64,000 bases of DNA from Rhizobium sp. BK650 (GCF_014195325.1 NZ_JACIBK010000012.1:62001-126000); one strand, 5' to 3'. Shown: positions 17,849-27,857, numbered from the stretch's first letter. Numbers and translations are program-made. The notes: a model not told the origin generated them from the sequence alone.

Positions 17849-18985
17849 ATGCTTCAAATCAATAAAAGCTCTGCTCTTTCGACAGTGCCGCGGCTCGCTG
17901 AGCTCGATGGATTGAGAGGTGTTGCAGTTGCTATAGTGCTGATTTGGCATTTCGTCGGCGCCTCGCTGCCATCGCGCCATGGCTTTGCATTTAAGGCTCT
18001 CTATGACGTGACTATTCTCGGACGAACTGGCGTAGATCTGTTCTTCGTTCTCTCCGGTTTTCTCATCATTGGGATCATACTGGACCGGCAGCAGTCGCCA
18101 CTGTTATTTCTGAAGAACTTCTATATTCGGCGCTTCTTGCGCATTGCTCCGTCCTACATTTTGCTGGTCGTAATATTCTGGGCAGCGGTGTATACAGGCG
18201 CCAAAGGCGCTGTTTTCAACGCTGACACACCGCTATGGCGCCATCTGACATTTACTCAAAACCTTTGGATGGCCGCTCACAACAAATGGGGTCCAGACGG
18301 TATCTCCGTAACTTGGTCGGTCGCGATTGAAGAGCAGTTCTACCTTGTCTTTCCCTTAATGATCTTGCTCCTTCCGCGCCGAATACTACTTCCAATGCTT
18401 GGAGCCGTGGCCGTGGCTTCAATTACATATCGGGCAGTGGGCTATTTCGGATTTGGCAGTGTATTTACGATGTATGTCCACACTCTCAGCCGCTTGGATG
18501 GGCTTGCGGAGGGCGGGATCATTGCTGTTCTTTGGCGAGACGATCGTTTCAGAGGCTGGCTTCGTCAAAACATCGTCATCTGGTCCAAATTGACCAAAGC
18601 GCTCGCCTTTGGTTTCATACCGCTGATGATCGGAATGGCCCATGATGTTGCTTCTACCACCGCGTCATGGGGCCACACCTATCTTACACTGTTTTATGGT
18701 TCTGTGCTTGTCCATATCCTAGGGTCCCTCGGATCCCAGAATGTTAGCTGGCTAAGGAAAGGCAGCCTGCGTAAGTTGGGACGAACATCCTACACGCTTT
18801 ATCTTTTCCACCCGCTCATATTGTCAGCAACGTATATCGCAGCCGGTCGGCCGGAAGTACTAGACAGTCCTACCGCGGTCCTCCTGTCCTTGTTGGCGCT
18901 CGGGCTGTCTGTCATATGGTCTTATGCAAGTTTCCGCTTTTTCGAGAGACCTCTAACGGACTATGGCAGAAGATGGAGCTATTGA
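17849..18985 (+). CDS. Acyltransferase 3 family membrane protein (OafA/YrhL-like)
   Basis: 378-residue integral membrane O-acyltransferase with about 10 hydrophobic helices. The N-terminal block LAELDGLRGVAVAIVLIWHF carries the R and H signature of the acyltransferase-3 family, and FFVLSGFLI and YIRRFLRIAPSYI are further family motifs, as is SVTWSVAIEEQFYL. It would move acetyl or another acyl group across the inner membrane onto O-antigen or LPS. It is transcribed away from the polysaccharide operon but clearly belongs to the locus. Confidence 0.93.
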   Translation: MLQINKSSALSTVPRLAELDGLRGVAVAIVLIWHFVGASLPSRHGFAFKALYDVTILGRTGVDLFFVLSGFLIIGIILDRQQSPLLFLKNFYIRRFLRIAPSYILLVVIFWAAVYTGAKGAVFNADTPLWRHLTFTQNLWMAAHNKWGPDGISVTWSVAIEEQFYLVFPLMILLLPRRILLPMLGAVAVASITYRAVGYFGFGSVFTMYVHTLSRLDGLAEGGIIAVLWRDDRFRGWLRQNIVIWSKLTKALAFGFIPLMIGMAHDVASTTASWGHTYLTLFYGSVLVHILGSLGSQNVSWLRKGSLRKLGRTSYTLYLFHPLILSATYIAAGRPEVLDSPTAVLLSLLALGLSVIWSYASFRFFERPLTDYGRRWSY

Positions 18986-19241
18986 GAATTCGTCGGAGGG
19001 CCTGCAACCCGTTTCCAGAGGAAAGTTTTGTAGTACACTGAAGCGAAATTCCGCAGATTACGGGGAGGGCGCCACTACAGCTGCTACGAGCCTGTCGAGT
19101 CTTCGTTCGGCTGGACGCCACTTAATGAGCTAGGTGGTACGCGCAGTTGCCGCCAGGAAACCTTTCCAACGAGCTTCTATATCGCGAGGCCGCAACAGCC
19201 TTGACAGCGGTTAAAATGTGCCGCAGCGAGCTCGGCCGTCG
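18986..19241. other. Short gene-free stretch
   Basis: About 256 bases between two convergent genes. No convincing hairpin with a T run or recognisable coding remnant was seen. Confidence 0.4.
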
Positions 19242-19955
19242 CTAGTCAGCTACGCACAGAGCTCCCGCCATATAGACCATATTTCGGACTGCAAACGTCG
19301 GTGCCACGCTTAATAGATTGCGGCGAATTTGGTATTTGAGCCAACCCTTTGCCCGCCCGGCGAGATACTGTTCGTATTCGAGGCAATGGGCGAAAACCGT
19401 GAGTCGTTCGACACTCAGACCACAGGTCTTCAGAATGTTTTCGAAAGAGCCAGGCGTGTAGAAGTTGATGTGGCCATACGGTCCGGACTGACGGATGGAC
19501 TTCGCAAGATTCCGTGTCAATTCCAACGGCACTTCGATATAAAGCTTCCGACTTATCCGTTTGGCCTCGTACAAGAACATGCGTTCGTGTTCGACATGTT
19601 CGAGAACATGAATGGCCAGACCTAAGTCGAAGGATTTATCCGGATGCGGTATAGTATATCCGTCAAAATGGTCTGCTGATGAAAGATTTTTGATCTGGCG
19701 CGCCCGTATGGCGTCGATACCGGACCGAGATAACTCAACCGCGGCTAAGCAACTGGCAAAGTCGTTCTCGGCAAGTTCCGCGAGAACTGCCCCCTCTCCG
19801 GCCCCTATATCGATTACCGAATGGAATTTTTGATTTGCAGCGACCTCTTTGATGTGGCCGACTGATTGCTTTGCAGCGATTTCGCGCTTCTGGTTAACTT
19901 CTGGGTTAAGATAGTAGTCGGTATACATCTCGACTATTTCGGCACTACTGATCAT
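19242..19955 (-). CDS. Class I SAM-dependent methyltransferase
   Basis: 237 residues. VIDIGAGEGAVLAELAEN near residue 43 is motif I. FDLGLAIHVLEHVEHE and RISRKLYIEVPLE follow the Methyltransf_23/25 pattern, and an HINFYTPGSF segment resembles lipid- or sugar-linked methyltransferases of polysaccharide loci. Monocistronic, convergent with the acyltransferase-3 gene. Target not predictable; a terminal sugar methylation of the O-chain is plausible from context. Confidence 0.85.
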   Translation of the reverse strand: MISSAEIVEMYTDYYLNPEVNQKREIAAKQSVGHIKEVAANQKFHSVIDIGAGEGAVLAELAENDFASCLAAVELSRSGIDAIRARQIKNLSSADHFDGYTIPHPDKSFDLGLAIHVLEHVEHERMFLYEAKRISRKLYIEVPLELTRNLAKSIRQSGPYGHINFYTPGSFENILKTCGLSVERLTVFAHCLEYEQYLAGRAKGWLKYQIRRNLLSVAPTFAVRNMVYMAGALCVAD

Positions 19956-20590
19956 CCCTGTTCCTCCTCCGGGAGGATTATGCGTACCAGGCGTGCATAA
20001 GCAAGTTAGAATTTTCTTGAAAACATGACCGTTTGATCCGCAACCGCACCCAACTCTCCAACGAAGACCAGGACAGCAAGGCTGTTGATGACGCCGGTCG
20101 AGTGATCTTTCGGCACTTCACCAAACTCAAACTCGTCGCTGGCCAGCCTTATTGCGGCCTGCCTTGAACCTCACCAGCTCGCGTGATACATGCCAAAGCT
20201 CACTCAATTGCAGAAGGTGCGGGGAAAATCGCGCTTACCCCATACGGAGGGAACCTCGGGCATCTCCAACAATTGTCCCGACGAATACCCCTCCAACACG
20301 TCCGTTCCGGTGAATCCCCAGCAAGGGCAACGAGGCCTGGAAGCCGCGCCGATTGATAGAGAGATTCGGACGCAGACGTTAAGTGCGACTGCGACAGCCT
20401 TTTATAAGTGTCCCCGTGACAAGCAGTACAACGCAGAGTTGCCGCCTCTTCGGCGATTGAATACCTCCTCCCCGTCTTGAAAACCGGGGCGACGCTCCCG
20501 AACATCAGTTGAAAAACCTAAGTGCGAACCCTATTGGGGGTGACAAAGATTTCCGACTGCGCAATTAGTCTCGCAACTAAGGGGCAAGGC
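19956..20590. other. Gene-free stretch, possible decayed coding DNA
   Basis: About 635 bases upstream of the O-antigen ligase-type gene. Open frames on both strands are short and lack domain motifs or ribosome sites. Base composition is coding-like around 20050-20500, so it may hold decayed genes, but I could not identify any. It must contain the ligase gene promoter. Confidence 0.45.
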
Positions 20591-21910
20591 ATGCAGGGCA
20601 TTAGGTTAAAAGCGGGACTTGTATTCTCGTTTTCGGCGGCGACGCTGGTGTTTTTCAACTATCTCTATTTTCTAAAATGGTATCAGCTTTCAGGTAGCCG
20701 GCTCTGGGTTGTCGGATTTATCGTCGTGTCTGCGCCTTTCGCGATTTTTTCATTTCGCGATTCGCGCCGATTGCTGGTGTTGGGCGTAATCGTTTTCGCT
20801 TACTGTGGATACACACTCGCGGGTTACTTTGTTTTCCGCGGCCCGGAGTTTAATATCCGTTATCTCTGTCAGTTTCTGCTGACGGTGATTGCATTTGCAG
20901 GAGCCGGCGTCTTGGCGGGGCGGCGACCGGCTGGCGTCATCTGCGTTGTCCTGATCGCCGGTGGTGCTCTGCTGCTTGCCCTGCCAGTCGCGTGGATCGA
21001 ATATGGATCTCTGTGGAAGGGTGACGACTTCCGCAATATTCTTGGCATCCCGCAAATCCCAGGTAGGGTGCCTTATTACAGCTACTATCAGCTTGTTGCC
21101 TACGGCATCGCCCTTGCTGCAATCCCTGTCTTTATTTGGTTGCTCTCATGGACGCGTACTGCAGTGGCCATAGTGTTCGGCCTGGCGATAACGCTTCTGC
21201 TTGCCGAGTTAGGGTCGCGGACGATCTTCCTGCTGCTGCCTCTCGTGTTTACGACGCTGCTATTTCACACCGGGCGCCACGCACACGCCGTAGTCCTTCT
21301 AGGCCTGTCGGTGGCGCTCGCCACTGGGGTGTTTTATACGCCTCTAGGCCGTGATGTCGCCGTCGCCCAGCGCATGGAAGGCGAAGCCGAACGATACGCA
21401 CAGGGCGCGATATTCCGGCCCAAGACCGATGGCGGAGATCCATATGATGCGGCCGGCGCGTTCGATGCCGGAGATGGAGGCGACCATCGCACCTGGTCTC
21501 GGCGTACCCTGTTCGACTTCGCCCTCAAAGGCTGGCTTGCTGATCCTGCAAGTTTCATCTTCGGCCACGGTCTCGGCTCATATTCTCTTGACCTGACGGG
21601 CATTTATCCGGGCTGGCTTCCAGCGCCGCACGAAGGCGAAGTCTATCCCCACAACTGGATCCTAGAGGCGGGATATGAAGGCGGTGCGGTCGCTGTTCTG
21701 CTTCTGGGGCTTGTACTTCTGTTTCCGTTCTGGCGTTCTTTTTCGGAACCGAAGTGTTCACGTGGTGCGCAGTCGATCGTCGGCATGTATTTGCTCGTTT
21801 TCGGCGCGGCGTTTCTCTCCGGAGGGATAGCTCTGAATTACACGCTCTTTTTCCTCGCTGGCGCTGCGTCATCAGCGCAGGAGGGAAAAAGCCTCATCGA
21901 GGTCCATTGA
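20591..21910 (+). CDS. O-antigen ligase/polymerase family (Wzy_C, PF04932-type) membrane protein
   Basis: About 439 residues, 10 or more hydrophobic segments. The large periplasmic loop carries GHGLGSYSLDL, then VYPHNWILEAGYEGGAV, the G-x-G-S ... PHN ... E-x-G signature of O-antigen ligases (WaaL) and related polymerases, in which the histidine is functionally important. The ATG at 20591 is preferred over a GTG at 20522 because AAGGGG precedes it. A separate Wzy-like protein is encoded at 7033-8373, so this one is more likely the ligase that attaches the O-chain to lipid A-core, or an exopolysaccharide polymerase. Confidence 0.83.
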   Translation: MQGIRLKAGLVFSFSAATLVFFNYLYFLKWYQLSGSRLWVVGFIVVSAPFAIFSFRDSRRLLVLGVIVFAYCGYTLAGYFVFRGPEFNIRYLCQFLLTVIAFAGAGVLAGRRPAGVICVVLIAGGALLLALPVAWIEYGSLWKGDDFRNILGIPQIPGRVPYYSYYQLVAYGIALAAIPVFIWLLSWTRTAVAIVFGLAITLLLAELGSRTIFLLLPLVFTTLLFHTGRHAHAVVLLGLSVALATGVFYTPLGRDVAVAQRMEGEAERYAQGAIFRPKTDGGDPYDAAGAFDAGDGGDHRTWSRRTLFDFALKGWLADPASFIFGHGLGSYSLDLTGIYPGWLPAPHEGEVYPHNWILEAGYEGGAVAVLLLGLVLLFPFWRSFSEPKCSRGAQSIVGMYLLVFGAAFLSGGIALNYTLFFLAGAASSAQEGKSLIEVH

Positions 21911-22505
21911 TCCTATTGCTTTGGATTTTAATGAAAGCGATCAAAACCCCAATTCTTAGCGCTTCGCTGAAACCTGTGCGTGGCCGCCAGGTGAGTGGCG
22001 CCGGCAGATATTTCCTGCAGAGGTTGTCCTTTGACGAAGCATGAAACCAGTAGGATCGGTTGCGGAACGGTAGGATTGATCGCTGCGCGGTACCAAACGG
22101 TCAATGGGCTATAGCGAATCCCCAAGCTTGCGAGAAGATTGCGCCTTATCGGTGATCACCATGCCGGACATGCCGTGCGACGGTGCGCTCGTCCGGTGAG
22201 ATCAAATGAAGGGGCGATCTGATCTTCATCAGCTAGGCGTAGCGAACTCGTCGGCCCAGCCGAATCGAAGCCAAAGATTTCTTCGTCGGCCTCGCCCGTG
22301 TCGATCTCGGTGTAATCGATCGACACGCCAAAAATTCCGCCGCTCACAGCCGGCAGATCTGACCGAAGTGAGCGGAACATACAGAGAAAACGTCTCCCCT
22401 GTCTATGGGGTCAACCTATGGCCGGGTGCGCAAGCCTAAGGTTTCGACGAAGCAAAAGTGCTCGCAACTGTAATCACTGATCACACCAAGGGATATTACG
22501 GAAAA
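21911..22505. other. Gene-free stretch between ligase gene and tRNA-Val
   Basis: About 595 bases with coding-like composition but no intact gene. Short frames occur on both strands (for example minus strand 22156-22380, with the acidic segment IDYTEIDTGEADEEIFGFD), with no recognisable family or ribosome site. It may represent degraded insertions next to the tRNA gene. Confidence 0.4.
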
Positions 22506-22581
22506 TGGTGGGCGATGAGAGACTCGAACTCCCGACATCCTCGGTGTAAACGAGGCGCTCTACCAACTGAGCTAATCGCCC
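22506..22581 (-). tRNA. tRNA-Val (anticodon TAC)
   Basis: The minus strand folds as a complete 76-nt cloverleaf including an encoded CCA. The acceptor stem begins GGGCGAT, the D-arm reads AGCTCAGTTGGTAGAGC, the anticodon stem CCTCG/CGAGG encloses the loop TTTACAC (anticodon TAC), and the T-arm contains GTTCGAGTC. Valine identity follows from the anticodon. It sits at the right-hand side of the polysaccharide locus, a common integration or recombination boundary. Confidence 0.97.
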
Positions 22582-22739
22582 TCGATGCTCTATGTCATCG
22601 TTCGGTGCAGCGTCTCTAGCGATATTGCGAAAGAACCGCAAGCCTCTTTTTAAATTTCCGAGCAATTTGCCTGTGCACGCCGCTCTTCCCCATCGCGAGC
22701 ATTCTCTGTAGACGTGCGTCAGCAAGAAATGGAGTGAAA

Positions 22740-23354
22740 ATGACGACGCGAGAGCAGCGAGGGGCCCTGCGGCAGAGCACGCCCCGGACCTTTTTGGAAT
22801 ACGCTCATACGGAACAGGCGAGACTGCTGCCTGACCGAGCAAAGCTTCTCGACAATCTGCCCAAGGGCGGGATCGTGGTGGAACTCGGCGTTGCCGAGGG
22901 GGAATTCAGTGAGCAGATTCTGTCGCGCAACCAGCCTGAGCAGCTCTATCTCATCGACCCATGGAATATGGACCGCTATTCCGAAGGTCTGGAAATCATC
23001 AATAGCAAATTTCGGTCCGAGATCGCTCGAGGCAGCGTCGTGGTTCGGCAGGGCACTTCGATCGATATGCTGTCCCAGTTCGATGACGAGACCTTCGATT
23101 GGATCTACATCGATACCGATCACTCCTTTGCACTGACATGGGACGAACTACTGCTCGCGAACAGAAAAGTGAAGCAGGATGGGAGGATCGCCGGGCATGA
23201 TTTCTGCACCGGAAACACGGTCAAGCCCGTGGTCTACGGGGTTGTCGAGGCGGTCAATAAATTCTGCGTCGAATATGGCTGGCGGTTCGAGTTTCTGACA
23301 CTCGAGCCGGATGCGCATTTTTCATACTGCCTCAAGCGCATTGGGGCATCGTAA
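22740..23354 (+). CDS. Class I SAM-dependent methyltransferase (Methyltransf_24-like)
   Basis: 204 residues. VVELGVAEGEFSEQIL is motif I, LYLIDPWNM follows, and FDWIYIDTDHSFALTWDELLLA with RIAGHDFC is typical of the Methyltransf_24 group often found in sugar- or lipid-modifying loci. The ATG at 22740 has GGAG 5 bases upstream (22731-22734) and is preferred over a GTG at 22734 that overlaps that site. It converges with lpsL, so it probably belongs to the same surface-sugar region. Confidence 0.84.
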   Translation: MTTREQRGALRQSTPRTFLEYAHTEQARLLPDRAKLLDNLPKGGIVVELGVAEGEFSEQILSRNQPEQLYLIDPWNMDRYSEGLEIINSKFRSEIARGSVVVRQGTSIDMLSQFDDETFDWIYIDTDHSFALTWDELLLANRKVKQDGRIAGHDFCTGNTVKPVVYGVVEAVNKFCVEYGWRFEFLTLEPDAHFSYCLKRIGAS

Positions 23355-23368
23355 TAGCCGTTAGCAGC

Positions 23369-24394
23369 TTATGTATTGATCGTGCCAAGTTCCCGCTTGG
23401 CTTCCAGATACCACTCGACAAAGGCCCTCACGCCCGTATCCAAAGGAGTGTCCGGCTGGTAGCCTGTTAGGGCCAGAAGAAGATCGGGGCTTGCGAAGGT
23501 GCGCGGAACATCGCCTTTTTGCATCGGCAGCATGATGCGCTTTGCTTTGTGCCCCATCGCATTCTCAACACTCTCGACGAAGTCCATGAGGCTGATCGGT
23601 TGGCCGCCGCCGATATTGACGATGCGGAAGGGTGCCTGATGCGAAAGCGTCTCAATTCTTGCATCGGCTACGCGGTTGATTTCCGAGGGGATGACGCCCG
23701 ATAGCCTGACCACCGCTTCGACCAGATCGTCGATATACGTGAAATCGCGGCTCATGTTGCCTTCGCCATATATCTCGATCGGCTTGTCCTCGATCATGTT
23801 CTTGACGAACTTGAAGAGCGCCATGTCGGGCCGGCCCCACGGGCCGTAGACGGTGAAGAAGCGGAAAGCAGTCGTCGGAATTTCGTGGAGATGCGAATAG
23901 CTATGCGCCATCAGCTCCATGGACTTCTTGCTGGCGGCATAGAAACTCAGTGGCTCGTCGGCGCGGTCGGTTTCGCGGAAAGGAACCGTCGGATTGGCGC
24001 CGTAAATGGAAGACGTCGAAGCGAGCATGAGATGGCGCAATTCGATGCGGCTTGCCAGCTCCAGGATGTTCCACGAACCTTCTATGTTCGAGCGCAGGTA
24101 GGCTTGCGGATTTTCGATGCTGTAGCGCACCCCGGCTTGCGCGGCCAGATGAATAAGAACGTCGGGTTTTGCAGCTGAGGCGGCGGTTTCCAGTGCTGTT
24201 TTGTCTTCGAGCATGGCCACGACGGGACGGAAGGCAGGGTATTGCGCCAGCGCCGCATGACGCATCTCCTTCAGCCTGACATTGTAATAGGGTGTCAGTC
24301 CGTCGAAGCCGGTGACTTCATGCCCATCCTGCAACAGCCGGCGAGCCAGATGGAAGCCAATGAAGCCTGCCGTTCCCGTAATGAAGTACCGCAT
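23369..24394 (-). CDS. lpsL: UDP-glucuronate 4-epimerase (LpsL-type)
   Basis: Extended SDR of 341 residues that interconverts UDP-glucuronate and UDP-galacturonate, the donor for galacturonic acid in rhizobial LPS core and lipid A. GTAGFIGFHLARRLL is the NAD motif. DGLTPYYNVRLKEMR is characteristic of UDP-GlcA epimerases, STSSIYG and YAASKKSME supply Ser-Tyr-Lys, and RFFTVYGPWGRPDMALFKF is the family signature. Monocistronic, ending 15 bases from the methyltransferase stop. Confidence 0.93.
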   Translation of the reverse strand: MRYFITGTAGFIGFHLARRLLQDGHEVTGFDGLTPYYNVRLKEMRHAALAQYPAFRPVVAMLEDKTALETAASAAKPDVLIHLAAQAGVRYSIENPQAYLRSNIEGSWNILELASRIELRHLMLASTSSIYGANPTVPFRETDRADEPLSFYAASKKSMELMAHSYSHLHEIPTTAFRFFTVYGPWGRPDMALFKFVKNMIEDKPIEIYGEGNMSRDFTYIDDLVEAVVRLSGVIPSEINRVADARIETLSHQAPFRIVNIGGGQPISLMDFVESVENAMGHKAKRIMLPMQKGDVPRTFASPDLLLALTGYQPDTPLDTGVRAFVEWYLEAKRELGTINT

Positions 24395-24608
24395 TTCTAC
24401 CTTTTTCTTGGCTCTCCTGCCGATGGCAAAGAACCGAATCCGTATTAGATCGCTTCCCTTATCGGATAGGCGCTTCCAAGATCAACAATGATCGGTCGAT
24501 TCACCTGGAAAGACATCGCAGGGAAGGAGTTGATGCAACACATTCTTCCCTTTGCATGCGCACGCTGTATTCTGATGTCGCCACACACACTTCGACGTGA
24601 GGAAGCGT

Positions 24609-25187
24609 ATGCGTATCGACTATATTGAATTTCGTTCGCAGACGGGGTCTGGCTCGACCGATTCACGCGGCGCCATGAAGGGTCAGGTAATAAGATACTG
24701 GGGCGGCGGGCACCGCCTACGATGCATAGCGTCCAGCGTGATCGCTGTTGCCGCACCGTTTTTGAGTTCGCCAGCATCTGCCGCCAATGTTCTTGAACGA
24801 GCGATCGAGGCCGCGCAGCCTTGCAAGCCTTTGAAGGTCAAGCAGTCGGTCTTGGGCGTGAAGGTCGAGTTGGGCATCGACAAGCTCGACTTCGTCAAAG
24901 TCGACACCGTTGAGATCAGAGTGAACGGGGATTTGGCCGAGGCGAGCGCCATCGGCACGCTTGCATGCAAGACCTCGGATGATGCTCCTCTCCAGGGCGG
25001 ATTTTCAGCAAAGGCTCGAATTCACCTGCAGGCGAATCTCGCCACCTGCGTGATGAACGCAAGCTCGATCGATATCATCGAGGCAAAAGGAGAATTTGGC
25101 GACGTTGTCACGACATTCGAACCGGAGATTTCGGAGGCCCTTCGCAAGGGTGTGGAGCGCGCGCTGAAGAAGCTCTGCGTGAGCTGA
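24609..25187 (+). CDS. Secreted protein of unknown function
   Basis: 192 residues. I do not recognise a family. A hydrophobic segment near residues 37-56 (IASSVIAVAAPFLSSPASA) ends in a good signal-peptidase site (ASA/AN) after an unusually long N-region; an internal ATG at 24675 would give a more normal signal peptide. The ATG at 24609 has AGGAAG upstream. The mature part has beta-rich alternation (VKVELGIDKLDFVKVDTVEIRVNG) and four cysteines, suggesting a small periplasmic beta-sandwich. No operon partner. Confidence 0.66.
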   Translation: MRIDYIEFRSQTGSGSTDSRGAMKGQVIRYWGGGHRLRCIASSVIAVAAPFLSSPASAANVLERAIEAAQPCKPLKVKQSVLGVKVELGIDKLDFVKVDTVEIRVNGDLAEASAIGTLACKTSDDAPLQGGFSAKARIHLQANLATCVMNASSIDIIEAKGEFGDVVTTFEPEISEALRKGVERALKKLCVS

Positions 25188-25523
25188 AATCGAAGCAGAC
25201 ACGCTATCTATCGTAAGGGATTAGCTGAGGCGTGTGACCTGAAGTTACATGACACACGTCATTGAGGGCACGTGACGACAGAACGGCTTCTCACTTATCC
25301 AAATACGCGTGGCGCGACAGCAACAACCGTTCAGAACCTTGATTGCGATTTGCGGTTATAATGCACTTGAAAATTGCATCCCCGTGTCCTTAACATATGA
25401 TGGCTCTGAATGTCGAATCCTGCTGCCGCAGACGATCGGGTCCGGCGCGTGGTGTGGTGCGCGCCCGAACGACACGGCCGTAGACGCGCTCGTGATGTTC
25501 CCGTTACCTCTATCCGGGGGCAG
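25188..25523. other. Intergenic region upstream of the autotransporter gene
   Basis: About 335 bases with no supported gene. It should contain the autotransporter promoter; no operator was recognised. Confidence 0.4.
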
Positions 25524-27683
25524 ATGAACATGCGTGGATTTTGTCCAGAAGCACACTGCTTCCATGACGAACCTATCTTCAGCGGACATCGGCCGCTGCT
25601 GGTCGGTCACGGGCTGTCGAGATGGCGGCGATCGTGGTGGCTTGTGATGCCTGTGGTCGCATCGCTCGGCATCTCCGCGCCGGCAGTGGCACAGACGGCC
25701 CTCGGCACGACCTCCGAGCCCGCGACGTGGATCGGTGGCACGGGGACAAATCAGTGGAGCAATCAAAACAACTGGACGACGGTGTCGGGCGGACATGCAG
25801 TTCCGCTGGTGATTGCGAATTTCACTGGCCTCGCCACGATAGGCAATAGAGTGGTCCGCGATCAAAACAGTCAGTCGATCGGCACACTCAATTTCACAGC
25901 CCCGCTCTATGTGTTGAGCCTGGAGAACGGCACCATCTTGACCGTCAACGGTGCCGGGTTCGTCATCGACGTTCCGGCCAACAGGCCGACCGTCCAGGTC
26001 GGCAGCGTCGGCAGCGGCACGATCAAATTCAACAATGCCTCTACCGGAGATCTGGCGAAGTTCGTGATCGCTTCGAATGGCATTTTTGACATGTCGGGCC
26101 GCTCGACGACAACCGGGATGACAGCGGGCGCGATTGACAATGCCGGCAGGATCATCATCGCCAACAGCAACGCCAGTAGCGTAGGCAACGAACTGACTGT
26201 CTTCGGACCTTATAATGGCAGTGGGGGCGCCATCTACCTCAGAACGGATCTGGCGGGCGACGGCTCGCCGTCCGACAGGCTGGCGATCGATGGCAGCACG
26301 GCCACTATCGATGGTCCGGCCCAAGCCACCGGCACCACATTCTTGAACATTACCCCTGGTCCGAACAGTCCCGGAGCCTACACGGTGGCAGACGGCATCC
26401 TGGTCATCGATTCGACGAACGGCGGCACGACAGCGGATGGCGCCTTCACGCTTGCCGGCGAAGTGCGCGGCGGATTCATTGACTATCGTCTGTTCCGCGG
26501 CGGTTTTGACGGCAGCAACCCGGATGACTGGTTCCTGCGTTCGGGCTTCAACGGAGGCAATGGCGGCGATGGCAACGGCAATGGTGACGGCGGGAACGGA
26601 CCGATCACGCCGCCCGACGAGTTGCCACCGGAGGCGCTGCCGGAGGATCTGCCGTCAGTATTGCCGCCTGGCGTTTATCCAATCATCGGACCGGAGATTG
26701 CGACCTATGGCGTGGTACAGCCAACGTCCCGGCTGCTTGGGCTCGCCACGCTAGCCACCTTGCATGAGCGCATCGGCGATACGCTCGCGATCGGAGCTCC
26801 GGAGAACGACGGCGCGAACCCGGTCAATTCGGGTTGGGCACGCGGTTTTGGCGAGCAGATAAACCAGCATTACCGCGCCTTCGCTGACCCGCGCACCGAC
26901 GGCTATCTAGGCGGCTTTCAGAGCGGTATCGATCTCTTGCGCGGGGAATGGCTGCCCGGTCATCGCGACGTTGCCGGCATCTACTTCGCCTATGCCAACG
27001 CCAACGTCGACGTGACCGGTCTCGTCACCAACGAGGCGGTGACCAACTATGCACTGCGCAAAACCGGGCGCCTCGATCTCAATGCCTGGTCGGGCGGCGC
27101 CTATTGGACACATTATGGTCCGACCGGCTGGTATCTCGATGCGGTGGTGCAGGCAACTGCCTATGAGGGGTCGGCATCGACGACGTCAGCCAGCCTCTCG
27201 ACCAATGGTGCGGGTTTCGCCTCCTCGCTGGAAGCGGGCTATCCGATTCCCGTGCTGGCGCTCGGGCCGGGCTTTGTCCTGGAGCCGCAGGCCCAGATCG
27301 TCTGGCAACATGTGTCATTCGACGACGACAATGACGGCCTGGGTGACGTCGCGCTCGGCTCGACATCGGGGGCGAGCGGGCGGCTCGGTCTGCGCGGCCG
27401 CTGGACGATCATCAGCGATGGCGGGCAGCTTTGGCAACCTTATGTACGCGCCAACCTCTGGCACGATTGGGGTACACGAGCGACCACGACGTTCTCGAGC
27501 ATCGATCGGGTTCCTTTGCTGAAGGAAGGAACGCGAGTGGATCTGAGCGCCGGGGTAACGACCAGGATCAACGCCCGGCTGAACTTTTATGCTCAGGCCG
27601 GCTATCAATTCGCGGTCGGGGACACTGACGGCCACGGGCGCGAGGGTGTTCGCGGAGATTTCGGCCTGCGCTATACGTGGTAG
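25524..27683 (+). CDS. Autotransporter (type Va) with C-terminal beta-barrel
   Basis: About 719 residues. A long signal sequence ends near SLGISAPAVAQ/TALG. The passenger starts with WIGGTGTNQWSNQNNW, a repeat type seen at the start of many alphaproteobacterial autotransporter passengers, and continues as Ser/Thr/Asn/Gly-rich beta-helix-like sequence. A Gly-Asn-Asp-rich then Pro-rich hinge (GNGNGDGGNGPITPP...) precedes the translocator. The last 280 or so residues form the outer-membrane barrel, ending FGLRYTW with a terminal aromatic. The ATG at 25524 (GGGGGCAG upstream) is favoured over in-frame 25410. The passenger lacks an identifiable enzyme domain; adhesin is the default guess. Confidence 0.88.
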   Translation: MNMRGFCPEAHCFHDEPIFSGHRPLLVGHGLSRWRRSWWLVMPVVASLGISAPAVAQTALGTTSEPATWIGGTGTNQWSNQNNWTTVSGGHAVPLVIANFTGLATIGNRVVRDQNSQSIGTLNFTAPLYVLSLENGTILTVNGAGFVIDVPANRPTVQVGSVGSGTIKFNNASTGDLAKFVIASNGIFDMSGRSTTTGMTAGAIDNAGRIIIANSNASSVGNELTVFGPYNGSGGAIYLRTDLAGDGSPSDRLAIDGSTATIDGPAQATGTTFLNITPGPNSPGAYTVADGILVIDSTNGGTTADGAFTLAGEVRGGFIDYRLFRGGFDGSNPDDWFLRSGFNGGNGGDGNGNGDGGNGPITPPDELPPEALPEDLPSVLPPGVYPIIGPEIATYGVVQPTSRLLGLATLATLHERIGDTLAIGAPENDGANPVNSGWARGFGEQINQHYRAFADPRTDGYLGGFQSGIDLLRGEWLPGHRDVAGIYFAYANANVDVTGLVTNEAVTNYALRKTGRLDLNAWSGGAYWTHYGPTGWYLDAVVQATAYEGSASTTSASLSTNGAGFASSLEAGYPIPVLALGPGFVLEPQAQIVWQHVSFDDDNDGLGDVALGSTSGASGRLGLRGRWTIISDGGQLWQPYVRANLWHDWGTRATTTFSSIDRVPLLKEGTRVDLSAGVTTRINARLNFYAQAGYQFAVGDTDGHGREGVRGDFGLRYTW

Positions 27684-27705
27684 GGGCACGCCATCTCGCG
27701 GGAGC

Positions 27706-27738
27706 GGGGTGACGCTCGCAAATTCCGAGCGTCACTCC
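27706..27738 (+). terminator. Probable terminator hairpin after the autotransporter
   Basis: Thirteen-base-pair stem GGGGTGACGCTCG with CGAGCGTCACTCCC (one G-U) around a short AT-rich loop, 22 bases after the stop. The T run afterwards is weak (GATCGGTTTAG), so it could also be a stabilising 3' hairpin. Confidence 0.65.
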
Positions 27739-27857
27739 CCGATCGGTTTAGCTGCATGATTCATCTTGCCACAGTTGGCTTCAATCTATCAGGACCGGCC
27801 GCCGGACAAGCAGGCACGACATGCAAACAACGACACCGGATCGATCATGCCTTACCG

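Noticed and set aside
22506..22581. Integration att duplication of the tRNA-Val 3' end
   Set aside because: No second copy of the T-arm/acceptor sequence was found in the window, and no integrase gene is present.
25356..26324. Minus-strand open frame of 322 codons opposite the autotransporter
   Set aside because: Arg/Asp/Gly-rich shadow of the plus-strand passenger; no ribosome site or family.
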